The notes under the pieces are model-generated. The model did no database searches and was not told the origin of the DNA. It was given only the letters and a program-made list of their open reading frames with translations. From an uncultured Flavobacteriaceae bacterium (GTDB lineage: Bacteria > Bacteroidota > Bacteroidia > Flavobacteriales > Flavobacteriaceae), in NCBI GenBank assembly GCA_947488345.1, contig CANKZQ010000005.1, positions 186,001-250,000 of the forward strand: a DNA stretch of 64,000 bases. The letters are read 5' to 3'. This document shows positions 55,005-63,453 of this stretch, one piece after another (position 1 is the first letter of the stretch; each line of letters starts with the position of its first letter). The translations under genes and the position numbers were made by a program.

Positions 55005-55538
55005 TTATTTTTTGAATTTTTCTTGATAATCTATTATGCTTTGTTTTACAATTTGCAAAGCCGTTTCTTTGTTTTGAAAATCTTCTACGACGACTGTTTT
55101 GTTCTCTAATTTTTTATAATCTTCGAAGAAGTTTTTTAATTCTCTAAAAAAGTGTCGCGGTAACTCATCTATTGAATTGATATGGTTTACACTCATATCA
55201 TTTGCAGCAACAGCAATAATTTTATCATCCATTTCTCCGCCATCTAGCATACGCATTACACCTATAACTTTCGCATTTACTAAACACATGGGTTGAATAT
55301 CAATTTGAGATAACACCACAATATCTAACGGATCATCATCGTCACAATACGTTTGTGGAATAAAACCATAATTTGCAGGATAATACATGGCAGAATACAA
55401 AACTCTATCGAGTTTCAACATACCACTCTCTTTATCTAATTCGTATTTTGCTCGGGTATTCTTCGGAATTTCAATAATGCCTGTTACAATTTCAGGAACA
55501 TCTTCTCCTACACTTACATCGTGCCAAGGATTCATCAT
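55005..55538 (-). CDS. ppa: Inorganic pyrophosphatase, family I
   Basis: Hydrolyses PPi to two phosphates, driving biosynthetic reactions in the cytoplasm. The 177-residue protein has the family I elements: [23 protein letters not shown] in pieces, [13 protein letters not shown], and the acidic metal site [32 protein letters not shown] follows as expected. Two adjacent ATGs (55538, 55535) are possible starts. The stop lies next to the terminator. Confidence 0.96.
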   Translation of the reverse strand: MMNPWHDVSVGEDVPEIVTGIIEIPKNTRAKYELDKESGMLKLDRVLYSAMYYPANYGFIPQTYCDDDDPLDIVVLSQIDIQPMCLVNAKVIGVMRMLDGGEMDDKIIAVAANDMSVNHINSIDELPRHFFRELKNFFEDYKKLENKTVVVEDFQNKETALQIVKQSIIDYQEKFKK

Positions 55539-55550
55539 ATATTGTCTTTT

Positions 55551-55817
55551 TTAAACTGGTGCAAATTTAAATAGAATAAACAATATAATAGCGAGAACAA
55601 TAGTATAAATGGTAGTTTTTATAAAACTTTCTCTTTTTTCTTTTCGGATTTGATCACGAATAATTTGAAGTTGTTTAGGCGAGGCTTCTTTATCTAATAC
55701 AACGGGATCTTTCGATGTTTTTACATAGCCTTCCAAGGTATCAAACAATCTTTTTTTCTTTCTTCGATTGTTTTTAAGTGATGCTTGCGCCAGAGACATG
55801 AATCCACCGCCACCCAT
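55551..55817 (-). CDS. Small single-helix membrane protein
   Basis: An 88-residue protein with a glycine-rich start (MGGGGFMSLAQASLKNNRRKKK, basic), a soluble middle (KEASPKQLQIIRDQIRKE) and one C-terminal membrane helix (TTIYTIVLAIILFILFKF). No family is recognised. It lies 12 bases ahead of ppa and is probably cotranscribed with it. A downstream Met within the glycine-rich start gives an alternative start at residue 7. Confidence 0.65.
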   Translation of the reverse strand: MGGGGFMSLAQASLKNNRRKKKRLFDTLEGYVKTSKDPVVLDKEASPKQLQIIRDQIRKEKRESFIKTTIYTIVLAIILFILFKFAPV

Positions 55818-55922
55818 ACTATTGATTTTTGATTTACAAATAAACAGCTATTTTTTGGTTAAGCCGTTTAATTATGAGTAGTAAAAGAGCGGAAATTGTT
55901 ACAGTAAAATGAGCTGAATCTA

Positions 55923-56696
55923 TTAATTTCTATACTTTCGAATGGCTTCTTTGATTTTTTCTATTCTATTTTCAGGATCGGGATGTGTGCTTTGCATTTC
56001 GGGAACTCTATTCGGACCTGCTGCTGCCTTTAAAATTTTCATGACTCCAATCATTTCTTCTGGTTGATAACCCGCATCTAGCATAAAACGAACTCCTAGC
56101 TCGTCGCTTTCCAATTCATCTCCACGACCATATTTCATATTAATAACATTGCCTATCATAGCAGCCATTTGACCAGCTCCTCCATCACCACCTACCATTA
56201 CGCCCGAAATAATACCTTGCGTTAGTCCTTGTTTCGCCATACGTTCGGCAGAATGGCGGCCTATAACATGTCCGATTTCATGACCTAAAACGCCGGCCAA
56301 TTGATCTTCATTTTCTAGTTTTGAAAATAGGGCATAGGTAATGAAAATTTGTCCGCCAGGTAAAGCAAATGCATTAATGGCTTTTGGGTCTCTCAATAAA
56401 TGAAATTCATATTTGTATGGAGTTTCACGAGCGATACTATTATTAACGAGTTTTGCTCCTACATTATCAACCAATTCTTGAGAACGTTGGTCGGGATGTA
56501 AACCTCCATGCTGAGCGGCCATTTGTGGAGCACTTTGAATACCTAGAGCTATTTCTTGCTCTACGGTTAAATCAACACTTTGTGATTTACCAGTATATTC
56601 ATTAGTTTCTCTCTTTGCATAGTACTTAAATAAAGAAAATAGTATGATACCAGCTCCTATTAATAATCGAATCTTTAAGCCACCTCTTCCTCTCAT
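55923..56696 (-). CDS. M48 family metalloprotease
   Basis: A 257-residue zinc peptidase of the periplasmic, Oma1/BepA/LoiP-like type. One N-terminal membrane helix or uncleaved signal (LLIGAGIILFSLFKYY) is followed by the catalytic helix LAGVLGHEIGHVIGRHSAER (HExxH) and the third ligand Glu in DELESDELGVRFML. It ends with THPDPENRIEKIKEAI, the usual C-terminal motif of this group. Members degrade damaged envelope proteins. It is an isolated gene with 105 bases downstream and 91 upstream. Confidence 0.92.
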   Translation of the reverse strand: MRGRGGLKIRLLIGAGIILFSLFKYYAKRETNEYTGKSQSVDLTVEQEIALGIQSAPQMAAQHGGLHPDQRSQELVDNVGAKLVNNSIARETPYKYEFHLLRDPKAINAFALPGGQIFITYALFSKLENEDQLAGVLGHEIGHVIGRHSAERMAKQGLTQGIISGVMVGGDGGAGQMAAMIGNVINMKYGRGDELESDELGVRFMLDAGYQPEEMIGVMKILKAAAGPNRVPEMQSTHPDPENRIEKIKEAIRKYRN

Positions 56697-56787
56697 AATT
56701 TTAATTTTTGGAAGTATAAAGATACAGTATTTTTACTTTTTCAGACTTATAGTAAAAAAATAAGCATGCTAATTAGCTCTCTAAGAA

Positions 56788-58164
56788 TTAATTTTTAGAG
56801 GCGTTAGTAGCAATGATTGCAAGTTTTTTATCGATGGTATCTTTAGAAAGCCAATGGCCTCTAACTAGAACTCCTGTGATTTGTTTCAATGCCGTTATAT
56901 CCTCCAACGGATTGGCTGCCAAAAGAACTAAATCGGCAGAGAAGCCTTCTTTTACTTGACCAAAAACATTTTCTTGACCAGCATATAATGCTGGATTTAT
57001 GGTGCCCGATTGTAGAATTTCCAACGGACTTAACCCGGCAGTAATCATACCAGAAATTTCATGGTGAATTGAAAATCCAGGTACATTGAATAATTGCGGA
57101 GCATCAGAACCCAGTAGTATGCCGTGACCTTTTTCTTGTAGTCTTTTTATCAATTGCCTTCTTATAACATTAAATTGTTGCCATTGTTTTTCATTAAAAT
57201 TTGGATTGTCAACGGTATATTGATTTTTGCGTTGTTTCCAACTTTCTAAAGTAGCAACAGGCATGTACTTCATTTCTGGATCTTTTAACAATTCATCTGC
57301 AGTAATGGGAGCAAACCATCGTTCATACAAACTCTGTGTTGGCACAATCCAAACGCGATGTTTTTTCGCTAAAGTAACTAGTTCATCGATTTTTGAAGTG
57401 TCAGCGAGTGTGGTGAAATTATAACCGAAAAACCCATTGTCGTTAGGATTTACGTTTTCAGATACGGGTACTAGACCTTCTAAAAATCCGTCAACATGGT
57501 CAATTGATGCAAAACCACTTTTAATAGCATGACGCACACCAACATCCACGGGGACATGACCTGCAAACGGAATAACAACTTCATTGGCCGTTTTCACAAC
57601 CTGATTAAAAACTTCTAGTTTAATACCTGGATGTATTTTTAAAAAATCATAACCATCATTTTTATACGCAGTTACTTTTTCGATGGCTTCTGCCTTCGTT
57701 TTAATCGAATTACCATTTAAGGATGGACTAGAAGTGAAAATTCTTGGGCTCAAAAGTTCACCATTTTTAGCTTTTTCTCTCAGTGTCAAATGTGAAGAGT
57801 GTCCGAGCATACCTCGAATAGTAGTGATGCCATTCGATAAGTACAGAAACAAGGTTTCATGAATACGGGTTTCAGAAGTCGAGGTATTCGGAATGTGAGC
57901 ATGCATTTCGGCAAGTCCTGGAATTATATATGTCCCTTTTCCCTCAATGATTGTCGGATATTTTTGAAGGTTTTCAATAGTAGGAGTGATTTTTTTGATA
58001 TTGCCAGAATCTATAACAAGATGATGGTTTTCAAGAATAGTTCCATTGGTTACATCTACAATGTTCGCATTCGTAATCACGATTGCTGAATCACTTATTT
58101 TTTCTTGCGTTTGTGAACAAGAGATGGCTAAAAGTGCGCAAATTAAAAAGGATATTTTTTTCAT
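56788..58164 (-). CDS. Imidazolonepropionase-like amidohydrolase, lipoprotein (1)
   Basis: A 458-residue amidohydrolase with a lipoprotein signal (LICALLAISCSQTQ). Metal-binding residues are visible: HAH in GLAEMHAHIPNTS, a Lys in YDFLKIHPGIK, His in FAGHVPVDVG and FASIDHVDGFLEG, and Asp in GHGILLGSDAPQ. The C-terminal strand SADLVLLAANPLEDITAL is the family's. It cleaves some cyclic or linear amide outside the cytoplasm; the substrate is unknown. It follows the second amidohydrolase gene by 12 bases. Confidence 0.88.
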   Translation of the reverse strand: MKKISFLICALLAISCSQTQEKISDSAIVITNANIVDVTNGTILENHHLVIDSGNIKKITPTIENLQKYPTIIEGKGTYIIPGLAEMHAHIPNTSTSETRIHETLFLYLSNGITTIRGMLGHSSHLTLREKAKNGELLSPRIFTSSPSLNGNSIKTKAEAIEKVTAYKNDGYDFLKIHPGIKLEVFNQVVKTANEVVIPFAGHVPVDVGVRHAIKSGFASIDHVDGFLEGLVPVSENVNPNDNGFFGYNFTTLADTSKIDELVTLAKKHRVWIVPTQSLYERWFAPITADELLKDPEMKYMPVATLESWKQRKNQYTVDNPNFNEKQWQQFNVIRRQLIKRLQEKGHGILLGSDAPQLFNVPGFSIHHEISGMITAGLSPLEILQSGTINPALYAGQENVFGQVKEGFSADLVLLAANPLEDITALKQITGVLVRGHWLSKDTIDKKLAIIATNASKN

Positions 58165-58176
58165 AATTGAGGTATA

Positions 58177-59595
58177 TTATTGAATAAAACAGTTTTGACA
58201 GTTTAAATGTTCAGTAATCTTTATTGGGTCATATGTAAATTTACCTTTGATCACTCTGAAAATTCTACGACTATTTTTGATATTTTCTAATGGATTGGCA
58301 TTTAACACTACTAAGTCTGATACTTTGCCAACTGTAATAGTACCGTAGGCGTTATTTTTTTTCAGAAAATGAGCACCGTTATATGCAGAAGCTTGTAAAG
58401 CTTTAAGCGGTGGAATTCCAGCCTGTACAAAAGCTTCTAATTCCCGATGTAACGAAACACCAGGATAGGTGTAAGAATTGAAAGCGCCACTATCAGAACC
58501 GGCAAGTAATGATATGTTCGCATCACTTAATGATTTTGCCAATTGTATGAAAAGTTTATCGAGTTCTTTACGCTCTTTCTTTGCTTTGTCGGAACTATTT
58601 AGGGCTCTATTAATTCGCCCTTCATAGGTTGCGATTATTTCTTTAGGCATTAGTTTTAAGTAAGGATCTTGGGTATGATTTTCTTCATCTAAATAGCTCA
58701 AGACATGACCAATATGCAAAGTTGGTACAATATACACCTGATTTTCTTTTAATTGCCTGAAAGTGTTTTGAGCTGTTTGTTCATCGTAACTATTGATAAG
58801 TTTTGCCATAGATTGCCAAAATCCATACTCCTTATTTACAATAGCTTGGGTAATCTCTTTTTCTTTCGAAGAACATCCTTTTAACACATAATATAAGTGT
58901 TCAATGGCACCAATTCCTGCGGCGATATTTTCTTTTAATTCAACGGTAAATGGCATATGTCCTGAGGTAATTAACCCTCTTTGTGTAGCTTGTGAAACAG
59001 TCTCTAAATAGGCGCTTCGAGAAATACGACTTTCATAGATTTTTACGAAATCAGTTTTTAATTGTTGTAGTGAATCTAAGGCTTTTGAAACATCATTTGA
59101 ATTTTCAACAACTAGAGAGCCTGCCCAAGTGGCATGTGGGCCATCAATTTTGGGCCCAGAGGTGTAAATAGTAGGACCTATCAATTGTCCATCGGCAATT
59201 TCTTTTTGCCATATCCTCACTGAGGGGGTAAGGTCACCACCAGCATCTCTTACCGTAGTGATACCATTTCCTATAAAGAGTCTCAAGAAATCTTTATTCG
59301 CTTTGATAAGGCTATCGCCACCTCTAAAATGTACATGATTGTCCCAAAAACCAGGAAGCACATATTTACCTGTTGCCTCTATTTTTTCTTGAAAAAGATA
59401 GTCGCTATTGCCTCCTGAGGGTGTAATTTTTACAATCTTTCCATCGATAATAAAAATGTCTTGCTGTTTGATATTTCCAGTTTCAATATCGATTGTTTTT
59501 CCATTCGTAATAACGAGTTCGTAAGTTTCTTTTTGTACTTTTTCGCAACTAAAAAGAAGAAGTCCTAGACATAAAAAGAATCCATATTTTTTCAT
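58177..59595 (-). CDS. Imidazolonepropionase-like amidohydrolase, lipoprotein (2)
   Basis: A 472-residue paralogue of the next gene. Lipoprotein signal (LCLGLLLFSCEKVQ), HVH in FWDNHVHFRGGDS, Lys in TDFVKIYESRI, His in SGHMPFTVE and AIEHLYYVLKG, Asp in LLAGSDSGAFNS, and KVSDLVVLNANPLENI at the end. Both paralogues keep the metal ligands and are likely active. The C-terminal tail ends with CQNC, which is unusual for the family. Its start overlaps the nitrilase stop in ATGA, so translation is coupled to that gene. Confidence 0.88.
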   Translation of the reverse strand: MKKYGFFLCLGLLLFSCEKVQKETYELVITNGKTIDIETGNIKQQDIFIIDGKIVKITPSGGNSDYLFQEKIEATGKYVLPGFWDNHVHFRGGDSLIKANKDFLRLFIGNGITTVRDAGGDLTPSVRIWQKEIADGQLIGPTIYTSGPKIDGPHATWAGSLVVENSNDVSKALDSLQQLKTDFVKIYESRISRSAYLETVSQATQRGLITSGHMPFTVELKENIAAGIGAIEHLYYVLKGCSSKEKEITQAIVNKEYGFWQSMAKLINSYDEQTAQNTFRQLKENQVYIVPTLHIGHVLSYLDEENHTQDPYLKLMPKEIIATYEGRINRALNSSDKAKKERKELDKLFIQLAKSLSDANISLLAGSDSGAFNSYTYPGVSLHRELEAFVQAGIPPLKALQASAYNGAHFLKKNNAYGTITVGKVSDLVVLNANPLENIKNSRRIFRVIKGKFTYDPIKITEHLNCQNCFIQ

Positions 59596-60515
59596 TCTTC
59601 TTCTTTTATTTCGGGTTGATCGATCACATTGAAATCGAAAATATCTGGTCGGGCATAGTGCCCTATCACATCAAAATCAAGTTTGCTCAACGTGATTTCA
59701 TCCAGATCTAATTCTGCGACCAACACGTCAGTTTTTCCAAATGATGGTCCGGCAATAACCTTACCAAGTGGAGAAACAATAATACTTCCTCCTGGGCAAA
59801 TTTCTTCAGAGTCATCTTGTAGAAACTCTCGATATTTTTCTGGATACATTGACTTTGTGAAATATTGATTACATCCTAAAACAAAACATCTACCCTCTAA
59901 GGCAATATGCTTCATGGTCGCTGTCCATTCTTCTCTAGAATCTGCGGTGGGTGCTATATATATTTCAACACCTTTTTGATACATCGCCATTCTAGCCAAC
60001 GGCATATAATTTTCCCAACATATCAAACCGCCAAGTTTACCAATTGGCGTTTTAAAAGTGACTAGAGCATCTCCTGAAGCTTCTCCCCAAATAATGCGTT
60101 CACTACCCGTCGGTTTTATTTTTCGATGCGTGCCAAGGAGACCACTTGTTGGTGAAATATAAACCATGGAGCAATATAAACTTCCGTTGGTTTCTTGTTT
60201 TTCAGTAATTCCAATAACGATATATACCTGTTGAGATTTCGAAAGCTTTTCTAGCCTTTTTATATCATCACTGTCTAGAGAAATACTATTCTTATAATAG
60301 TCTGCATATAACTCTCGACCTTGTGATGTTCTACTACCAATAGTGGCTCCGAAAGAAAACCCTCTAGGGTAACCCGGAATAAATGACTCAGGAAAAACTA
60401 TTAATTGACAACCTTTCTGTGCATATTGAGTAACTAACTTTTCTACTTTTAAGATCGTTTGTTCCTTGTCAAAGAAAACAGGACTATCTTGAATTAAACA
60501 CACTTTTACTTTCAT
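59592..60515 (-). CDS. Nitrilase (carbon-nitrogen hydrolase)
   Basis: A 307-residue enzyme of the nitrilase superfamily with the triad E43 (VFPESFIPGYPRG), K132 (GTHRKIKPTGSERIIWG) and C166 (GGLICWENYMPLARMAMY). CWENYMPLAR and FPESF with GYPRG are the forms seen in true nitrilases (nitrile to carboxylic acid), not in omega-amidases or NAD synthetases. It lacks a signal, so it is cytoplasmic, in contrast to the two exported amidohydrolases it is coupled to. A 19-base gap separates it from the TraB-like gene upstream. Confidence 0.9.
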   Translation of the reverse strand: MKVKVCLIQDSPVFFDKEQTILKVEKLVTQYAQKGCQLIVFPESFIPGYPRGFSFGATIGSRTSQGRELYADYYKNSISLDSDDIKRLEKLSKSQQVYIVIGITEKQETNGSLYCSMVYISPTSGLLGTHRKIKPTGSERIIWGEASGDALVTFKTPIGKLGGLICWENYMPLARMAMYQKGVEIYIAPTADSREEWTATMKHIALEGRCFVLGCNQYFTKSMYPEKYREFLQDDSEEICPGGSIIVSPLGKVIAGPSFGKTDVLVAELDLDEITLSKLDFDVIGHYARPDIFDFNVIDQPEIKEEE

Positions 60516-60534
60516 GCCTTTGTTTTAAGGAAGG

Positions 60535-61320
60535 TTATTTTATAGCGTCTAAAAAAGGTTTCATTGCTAACAATTCAATATCATCACGTTTACGGAGTTC
60601 TCTTAAGAACCAGCCTTTGTGACCAGCGCCATAAATGATAAGAAATCTTTTGCCCGTATAACGATACTTTTCGAGCACTTTCTCTATATGCCAATAATGT
60701 GCAATATTGATATTTTCCCAACCACCTAAACCTAACTCAACATTAAAGAGTTTGTTATAGACTTGTAATGAAATATCTTGGATACTGTCGTAACTGTGTG
60801 AATGTATAAAATAAGGGTCATTCACTTTGCCCGTAGCTTTATATATCGAATCAGAGCGCTTATTTGCCGCTAAATAAGCTGTCCAATCAATAATTCTCGA
60901 TGAATCTTTACTGATAGCTCTTAATTTTTGACTCCTTTCTTGTGCCATGGGAAAAGTCCATCCGGCGGTTGGAATGATTTCAAAATCCAATTCTTTCGTC
61001 AACGGAAAAACAACATCAACATATTCAGGGAAACGTAAAACTCTTGGTTCAGAAATACTGTCATCTCGCTGAAAACCTTGCCAAGCATTTTCAAAACGAT
61101 CAGGTGGAATTTCGGCTAAAATATAATCGGGAGATATAGTTCGAATTAACTTCTCGAGATAGGCTATATTGTACAAGCTATCAGTTAGATGTCCACCATG
61201 AATAGTTCCTAAAACGAGTACTTCATTTTTTTGCTTTGTATCAGGCTCGTTTTGCCGACAACCCGTTACAGTTGATATAAGCAATACGATAAAAAATAAA
61301 TACAATGTTACTCGGTTCAT
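60535..61320 (-). CDS. TraB/TIKI-like lipoprotein (DUF5694-like)
   Basis: A 261-residue exported protein with a lipobox (LLISTVTGCRQN). VLGTIHGGH near the N-terminus, DYILAEIPPDRF and a late IIYGAGHKGWFLREL have the spacing of the TIKI/TraB/EreA superfamily, in which conserved Gly-His and Glu residues form a metal- or hydrolase-type site. DUF5694 is the closest match from memory. The substrate is unknown. It is the first gene of the nitrilase-amidohydrolase operon. Confidence 0.6.
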   Translation of the reverse strand: MNRVTLYLFFIVLLISTVTGCRQNEPDTKQKNEVLVLGTIHGGHLTDSLYNIAYLEKLIRTISPDYILAEIPPDRFENAWQGFQRDDSISEPRVLRFPEYVDVVFPLTKELDFEIIPTAGWTFPMAQERSQKLRAISKDSSRIIDWTAYLAANKRSDSIYKATGKVNDPYFIHSHSYDSIQDISLQVYNKLFNVELGLGGWENINIAHYWHIEKVLEKYRYTGKRFLIIYGAGHKGWFLRELRKRDDIELLAMKPFLDAIK

Positions 61321-61383
61321 TTTGCAAAATGATTAAGAGCTTTAAAGGTATAAAATCTATACTATAAAATGATTCTAAAGTCT

Positions 61384-63453
61384 TTAATAGCTGATTAATT
61401 CTTCAATTTTGACTTTTACCTTTTTTGTTGAAGGAATCATCGTTTCTTCTAAGGTAGAATTTAAGGGTATTGCCGGCATATTTTCACTTCCGATTGTCAT
61501 GACGGGTGCATCTAAATATTGGAAACACTCTTCTTGAATTTTTCCAGCCAGAGCTCGTGCAAAACTATTGTTCGAAGGCTCTTCGGTAACCACCAAACAT
61601 TTTCCCGTCTTTTGAACCGATTTCATCACTGTTTTTTCATCTAACGGAAACAACGTTCTTAAATCAATAACCTCGATTTGATCTGTCATTCCTAAAGATA
61701 CCGAGGCATTCATCGCCCAATGCACGCCCATTCCATAGGTGACAATGGTTAAAGTTTCAACACTTTCTTGTTGCCATATCTCCTGTAAAACCCATGCCTT
61801 TCCGAAAGGTAAGACATAATCTTCACTGGGTTCTACCGAGGTGGCGCCTTGTGTTCCTTTTACTTTGCTCCAGTACAATCCTTTATGTTCTAAAATAACC
61901 ACTGGGTTGGGGTCGTAATATGCGGCTTTCATCAATCCTTTTAAATCGGCACCATTACTGGGATAGGCTATTTTGATACCTCGAATGTTAGTAATGACAC
62001 TTTCTACTGAAGATGAATGATAAGGGCCACCACTTCCATAAGCTCCAATGGGCACTCGAAGAATCATACTAACGGGCCACTTGCCATTAGACAAGTAACA
62101 ACTTCGGCTTACTTCGGTGAATAGCTGATTCAATCCTGGCCAGATATAATCTGCAAACTGAACTTCTACAATTGGTTTGAGACCAACGGCACTCATACCG
62201 ACGGTAGAGCCTACGATAAAAGCTTCTTGAATCGGCGTATTGAAAACACGATCATCACCGAATTTTTGTGCTAGTGTTGCTGCTTCTCGAAATACTCCAC
62301 CTAATCGACCTCCTACATCTTGTCCGTAAAGCAAGCATTCTTTATGCTTTTTCATAAGTTCCTCAACAGCAAATAATGCGCAATCTACCATGACTACTTT
62401 TTCGGCGCCTTCAGGAGACCTAATACCTTTTTCTTCAGTGATTGGTGTAGGTATAAAATCGTGCGTAAATAAATCCTCAGGAGTTGGATCTTCGGCCTTC
62501 AATGCTCTTTTAAAGTCGTCGTCAACTGTCGCTTTCGCGGAAGCTTCTATTGCGTTTATTTTTCCCTCCGAAAATCCGGCATCTAACAGTTGTTTTTTTA
62601 TAACAGGGTAAGGATCTCGCGAGCGCGCTTCCTCAAGATCATCTCGATACCATTCCATACGTACTCCCGAAGTATGATGGTTTAATAAGGGTACCTTCGC
62701 ATGCACCAAAAAAGGGCGACGTTCTGTTCTAATGGTCTCGATAACTTTTTTGACCGCTTCGTAACTCTCCGTAAAGTTGGCACCGTCAATTGAAATGGCT
62801 TCTAATCCGTGAAAACCTTGTGCATATTCGAAGGCATTTTGTGCTCGTGTTTCTGCGGCATTGGCAGAAATATCCCATCCATTATCCTGAACTAAATATA
62901 GGATTGGCATTTGTTTTAATGCGGCCATTTGAAAAGCTTCAGCGATTTCACCTTCTGTTACGGAAGCATCACCCAAAGAACAAACGGTTATTGGATTTTC
63001 TTGAGGTGCTTCACTAAGGTTCAGAATGACATTCTTTAACCCTTGCTTTTCTAAATATTGCATGCCCATGGCAACTCCAGTTGCAGGAATGGCCTGCATA
63101 CCTGTTGCCGAAGATTGATGCGGTATTTTTGGTTTGTCATCATCTTTCAAACTAGGATGCGAATAATAGGTGCGTCCTCCAGAAAAGGGATCTTCTTTTT
63201 TTGCTAGCAGTTGTAACATCAACTCATACGGTTTCATACCAAGTGACAATAACATAGCATCATCTCGATAATAAGGAAAGGCATAATCTTGTGGTAATAA
63301 TTGCATGCCGAGAGCTATTTGAACCGCTTCATGACCACGTGATGTGGCATGTACATATTTCGAAACTTGCTTGAAATTGGCCTCATATAATTCGGTCATT
63401 GCCTTTGCCATGCACAACTTTAAGAACCCTTTTTCTAATACTTCTTTCTTCAT
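61384..63453 (-). CDS. 2-oxoacid dehydrogenase E1, fused alpha and beta
   Basis: A 689-residue thiamine-diphosphate enzyme combining E1 alpha (residues about 1-320) and E1 beta (about 350-689). The TPP/Mg motif is SLGDASVTEGEIAEAF ... QDNGWDIS; the beta part has LLYGQDVGGRLGGVFREA, EAFIVGSTVGMSAVGLKPIVE and the C-terminal transketolase domain with LVVTEEPSNN. Joined subunits are common in Bacteroidota for the branched-chain 2-oxoacid type. The start overlaps the stop of ilvE by one base (TAATG), linking transamination with oxidation of the resulting 2-oxoacid. The residue pattern EASAKATVDDD near residue 305 contains the 13-mer repeat. Confidence 0.92.
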   Translation of the reverse strand: MKKEVLEKGFLKLCMAKAMTELYEANFKQVSKYVHATSRGHEAVQIALGMQLLPQDYAFPYYRDDAMLLSLGMKPYELMLQLLAKKEDPFSGGRTYYSHPSLKDDDKPKIPHQSSATGMQAIPATGVAMGMQYLEKQGLKNVILNLSEAPQENPITVCSLGDASVTEGEIAEAFQMAALKQMPILYLVQDNGWDISANAAETRAQNAFEYAQGFHGLEAISIDGANFTESYEAVKKVIETIRTERRPFLVHAKVPLLNHHTSGVRMEWYRDDLEEARSRDPYPVIKKQLLDAGFSEGKINAIEASAKATVDDDFKRALKAEDPTPEDLFTHDFIPTPITEEKGIRSPEGAEKVVMVDCALFAVEELMKKHKECLLYGQDVGGRLGGVFREAATLAQKFGDDRVFNTPIQEAFIVGSTVGMSAVGLKPIVEVQFADYIWPGLNQLFTEVSRSCYLSNGKWPVSMILRVPIGAYGSGGPYHSSSVESVITNIRGIKIAYPSNGADLKGLMKAAYYDPNPVVILEHKGLYWSKVKGTQGATSVEPSEDYVLPFGKAWVLQEIWQQESVETLTIVTYGMGVHWAMNASVSLGMTDQIEVIDLRTLFPLDEKTVMKSVQKTGKCLVVTEEPSNNSFARALAGKIQEECFQYLDAPVMTIGSENMPAIPLNSTLEETMIPSTKKVKVKIEELISY

